This document shows positions 3,872 through 6,122 of a stretch of DNA of 6,122 nucleotides, piece by piece; the first letter of the stretch is position 1, and each line of letters starts with the position of its first letter. The stretch comes from a bacterium (lineage in GTDB: Bacteria > Verrucomicrobiota > Verrucomicrobiia > Limisphaerales > UBA11358). A program made the translations under genes and the position numbers. Location: NCBI GenBank assembly GCA_021781185.1, contig JAJXXI010000203.1:1-6122 (forward strand). The letters are read 5' to 3'. The notes beneath the pieces were generated by a model that was not told the DNA's origin, made no database searches, and worked only from the letters and a program-made list of their open reading frames with translations.

Positions 3872-6122
3872 ATGCTCACGCGCATCATTGATTTTTCACT
3901 CAAAAACAAGTTCATCGTCATGCTGGCGACGGTGGCGCTGGTGCTCAGCGGCATTTATGCGGCGCGCCATATTCCGCTGGATGCCATTCCCGACCTGTCT
4001 GACACGCAGGTCATTATTTATACGCCGTGGGAAGGCCAGGCGCCGAGCATTGTCGAGGATCAGGTCACCTATCCGATCACCACCAAGATGCTCTCCGTGC
4101 CGCGCGCGAAAGTGGTGCGCGGCTACTCGTTCTACGGCTACTCGTTCGTCTATGTCATTTTCGACGACGGCACGGATCCTTACTGGGCGCGCAGCCGCGT
4201 CCTCGAATACCTGAGCAGCATCAGTGGGCAGTTGCCGCGCGGCGTAACGCCGTCGCTTGGCCCCGATGCCACCGGCGTGGGCTGGGCGTTCATGTATTCC
4301 CTCAATTCCACCAACCGCAATCTCGCCGACCTGCGCTCCATTCAGGACTGGTATTTGAAATATCAACTCACCTCCGTGCCGGGCGTGTCGGAGGTCGCCT
4401 CGGTTGGCGGCTTCGTGAAGCAATATCAGGTGACGGTGGACCCGACCAAGTTGCGCGCCTACAACCTTTCGTTGTCGGATGTCAGCAAAGCCATCGAACG
4501 CAGCAACGGTGAAGTCGGCGGACGCTCCATTGAACTGGCGGAAACGGAGTTCATCCTGCGCGTCAAAGGCTACATCCAAAACCTTGACGACTTGCGAAAG
4601 GTGGCCGTGGGGGTGGGCAAGGACGGCGTGCCGATTCTGCTGCGCGACGTGGCGAACATCCAGTTCGGCCCCGACGAACGGCGCGGCATCGCCGATTTGA
4701 ACGGCGACGGCGAAACGGTCGGCGGCATCGTCATCGTGCGTTCCGGCGCCAATGCCTACCAGGTGATCCAGGACGTGAAACAACGCCTGGCGCAGGCGAT
4801 GAAGGCGCTGCCGCCGGACGTAAAGGCCACCGTGGTGTATGATCGCACGGCATTGATTGACCGCGCGGTCAAAACGCTGGAGGAAAAACTGCTGGAGGAA
4901 AGCATCGTGGTGGCGCTCGTATGTCTCGCGTTTCTGCTGCACCTGCGCAGCGCATTGGTGGCGATCATCATTCTGCCGGTCGCAGTGCTGATTTCATTTC
5001 TCATCATGTTCGGGCAGGGGCTCAGCTCCAATATCATGTCGCTCGGCGGCATTGCCATTGCCATCGGCGCGATGGTGGACGCGGTCATCATCATGATCGA
5101 GAACGCGCACCAGCATCTGGAACGCGACCAGGGCAGGAAGCCGCACTGGCAAATCATCCGCGACGCAGCGGTGGAAGTCGGCCCGGCGCTGTTTTATTCA
5201 CTCCTTGTCATCACCGTTTCATTCCTGCCCGTGTTCACGTTGCAGGAACAGGAAGGGCGGCTGTTCAAACCGCTGGCGTTTACCAAGACGTATTCGATGG
5301 CCGCCGCCGCGTTGCTCTCCATCACGCTCGCACCGGTGCTGATGGGTTGGTTCATTCGCGGAAGAATTCCGAAGGAGGACAAGAATCCCATTAACCGCTT
5401 TCTGATCTGGCTCTACCGGCCGGTCGTGGATTTTGCCATCCGCCACCGCCGACTGGTGGTGGTGTGTGGCGTGCTGGTTGTCGGCTGGGTGTTTTTCCCG
5501 TGGAACTCGCTGGTGGCGCGGTTGCTGCCGCCGGGCAGGATGCAGGAATGGGCGTTTCAGGCGGGCAAGCTGTTCCCCTATCAAAACATCGGTTCGGAAT
5601 TCATGCCGCCGCTTTACGAGGGCGATTTGCTTTACATGCCCACGACGTTTCCCGGCATTTCCGTCACCAAGGCGCGTCAGCTCATTCAGGTGACCGACCG
5701 GATCATCAAATCGTTCCCCGAAGTGGAAACGGTTTTCGGCAAGGCCGGCCGCGCCGAGACCGCCACCGATCCCGCGCCGCTGGACATGATCGAATCCACC
5801 ATCCGCCTCAAGCCGGAATCCGAGTGGCCCGCCGTGGACATCAAGGACGACAACGGCAACGTCATCGCCCATCGCCGCCGCACGCCGGACGAACTGGTGA
5901 CGGCGATGAACGACGCCGTGCAAATCCCCGGTCTGAACAACGCGTGGACGATGCCCATCCGGACCCGCATTGACATGCTGTCCACCGGCATCAAAACGCC
6001 CGTCGGCATCAAAATCGCCGGGCCGGATTTGACCGTTTTGCAACGCATTGGCGAACAGGTGGAAGCCGTCGTCCGCAAGGTGCCCGGCACGGCCAGCGCC
6101 TTCGCCGAGCGGGTGATGGGCG
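3872..6122 (+). CDS. cusA: CusA, Cu(I)/Ag(I) RND efflux pump, 3'-truncated
   Basis: Proton-driven inner-membrane pump of the HME-RND family. The frame is open from ATG 3872 to the right edge, giving 750 complete codons; E. coli CusA has 1,047 residues, so the second transmembrane half is missing. It aligns with E. coli CusA from the N-terminus: DLSDTQVII (41-49), DGTDPYWARSRVLEYL, GPDATGVGW (130-138), EVASVGG, RRGIADLNG and LRSALVAII. Hydrophobic segments fit TM1 (about 14-31), TM2-TM6 (about 344-495) and TM7 (about 524-544). The TM4 region NIMSLGGIAIAIGAMVDA contains D403, matching proton-relay D405 of E. coli. The three metal-site methionines (E. coli M573, M623, M672) are present as M589, M639 and M702, with E641 matching E625; channel methionines M389, M401 and M476 are kept too. 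This supports Cu/Ag over Zn/Co/Cd. Two extra segments occur at about residues 546-572 and 654-670. No Shine-Dalgarno is visible before ATG 3872, but this start matches the family's N-terminus. Confidence 0.97.
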   Translation, partial: MLTRIIDFSLKNKFIVMLATVALVLSGIYAARHIPLDAIPDLSDTQVIIYTPWEGQAPSIVEDQVTYPITTKMLSVPRAKVVRGYSFYGYSFVYVIFDDGTDPYWARSRVLEYLSSISGQLPRGVTPSLGPDATGVGWAFMYSLNSTNRNLADLRSIQDWYLKYQLTSVPGVSEVASVGGFVKQYQVTVDPTKLRAYNLSLSDVSKAIERSNGEVGGRSIELAETEFILRVKGYIQNLDDLRKVAVGVGKDGVPILLRDVANIQFGPDERRGIADLNGDGETVGGIVIVRSGANAYQVIQDVKQRLAQAMKALPPDVKATVVYDRTALIDRAVKTLEEKLLEESIVVALVCLAFLLHLRSALVAIIILPVAVLISFLIMFGQGLSSNIMSLGGIAIAIGAMVDAVIIMIENAHQHLERDQGRKPHWQIIRDAAVEVGPALFYSLLVITVSFLPVFTLQEQEGRLFKPLAFTKTYSMAAAALLSITLAPVLMGWFIRGRIPKEDKNPINRFLIWLYRPVVDFAIRHRRLVVVCGVLVVGWVFFPWNSLVARLLPPGRMQEWAFQAGKLFPYQNIGSEFMPPLYEGDLLYMPTTFPGISVTKARQLIQVTDRIIKSFPEVETVFGKAGRAETATDPAPLDMIESTIRLKPESEWPAVDIKDDNGNVIAHRRRTPDELVTAMNDAVQIPGLNNAWTMPIRTRIDMLSTGIKTPVGIKIAGPDLTVLQRIGEQVEAVVRKVPGTASAFAERVMG

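Noticed and set aside
3896..4942. 348-codon minus-strand frame opposite cusA
   Set aside because: Antisense shadow of a strongly conserved pump sequence; Arg/His/Gln-rich with no recognisable motif.
5219..6043. 274-codon minus-strand frame opposite cusA
   Set aside because: Same reason: antisense to conserved cusA, low-complexity translation.

Overview
The window carries most of a tripartite copper/silver efflux operon of the CusCBA type (HME-RND family), with all genes on the + strand and in the order outer-membrane channel, periplasmic adaptor, inner-membrane pump. GC content is high (about 60% by eye). Signal peptides, lipoboxes and an RND pump indicate a diderm (Gram-negative-type) bacterium. 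The Thr-Asn-rich linkers in the adaptor, the repeated heavy-metal-binding domains and the weak Shine-Dalgarno signals suggest a Verrucomicrobia-like genome, but that is inference from style and not from a marker gene.

Layout. Bases 2-325 are the 3' part of a small secreted Cys-rich protein whose start lies before the window. Bases 326-433 are a short leader with a GC-rich hairpin. Bases 434-1828 encode a TolC-family outer-membrane efflux lipoprotein. Bases 1837-3681 encode a CusB-like adaptor with one heavy-metal-binding domain (HMBD) near its N-terminus and three more at its C-terminus. Bases 3682-3871 are a gap of 190 bases that holds an inverted-repeat element. Bases 3872-6122 encode CusA, which runs off the right edge after about 750 of roughly 1,070 expected residues.

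How the genes work together. The RND trimer (CusA) uses the proton gradient to move Cu(I)/Ag(I) through a methionine relay. The adaptor hexamer (CusB-like) joins it to the TolC-type channel, which passes metal across the outer membrane. No separate CusF metallochaperone and no CusRS regulator are encoded in the window. The four HMBDs on the adaptor and the small Cys-rich secreted protein are the candidates for periplasmic metal capture.

Most notable: (1) the adaptor has an unusually heavy load of metal-binding modules, in two spacing subtypes; (2) a 155-bp element inside the operon has 20-bp terminal inverted repeats matching at 19 of 20 positions once a 21-bp insertion flanked by CAGG is removed from the left arm; (3) the small Cys-rich protein sits just upstream; (4) the pump has two extra segments compared with E. 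coli CusA. The core is a known type of system. I did not find a wholly new one.
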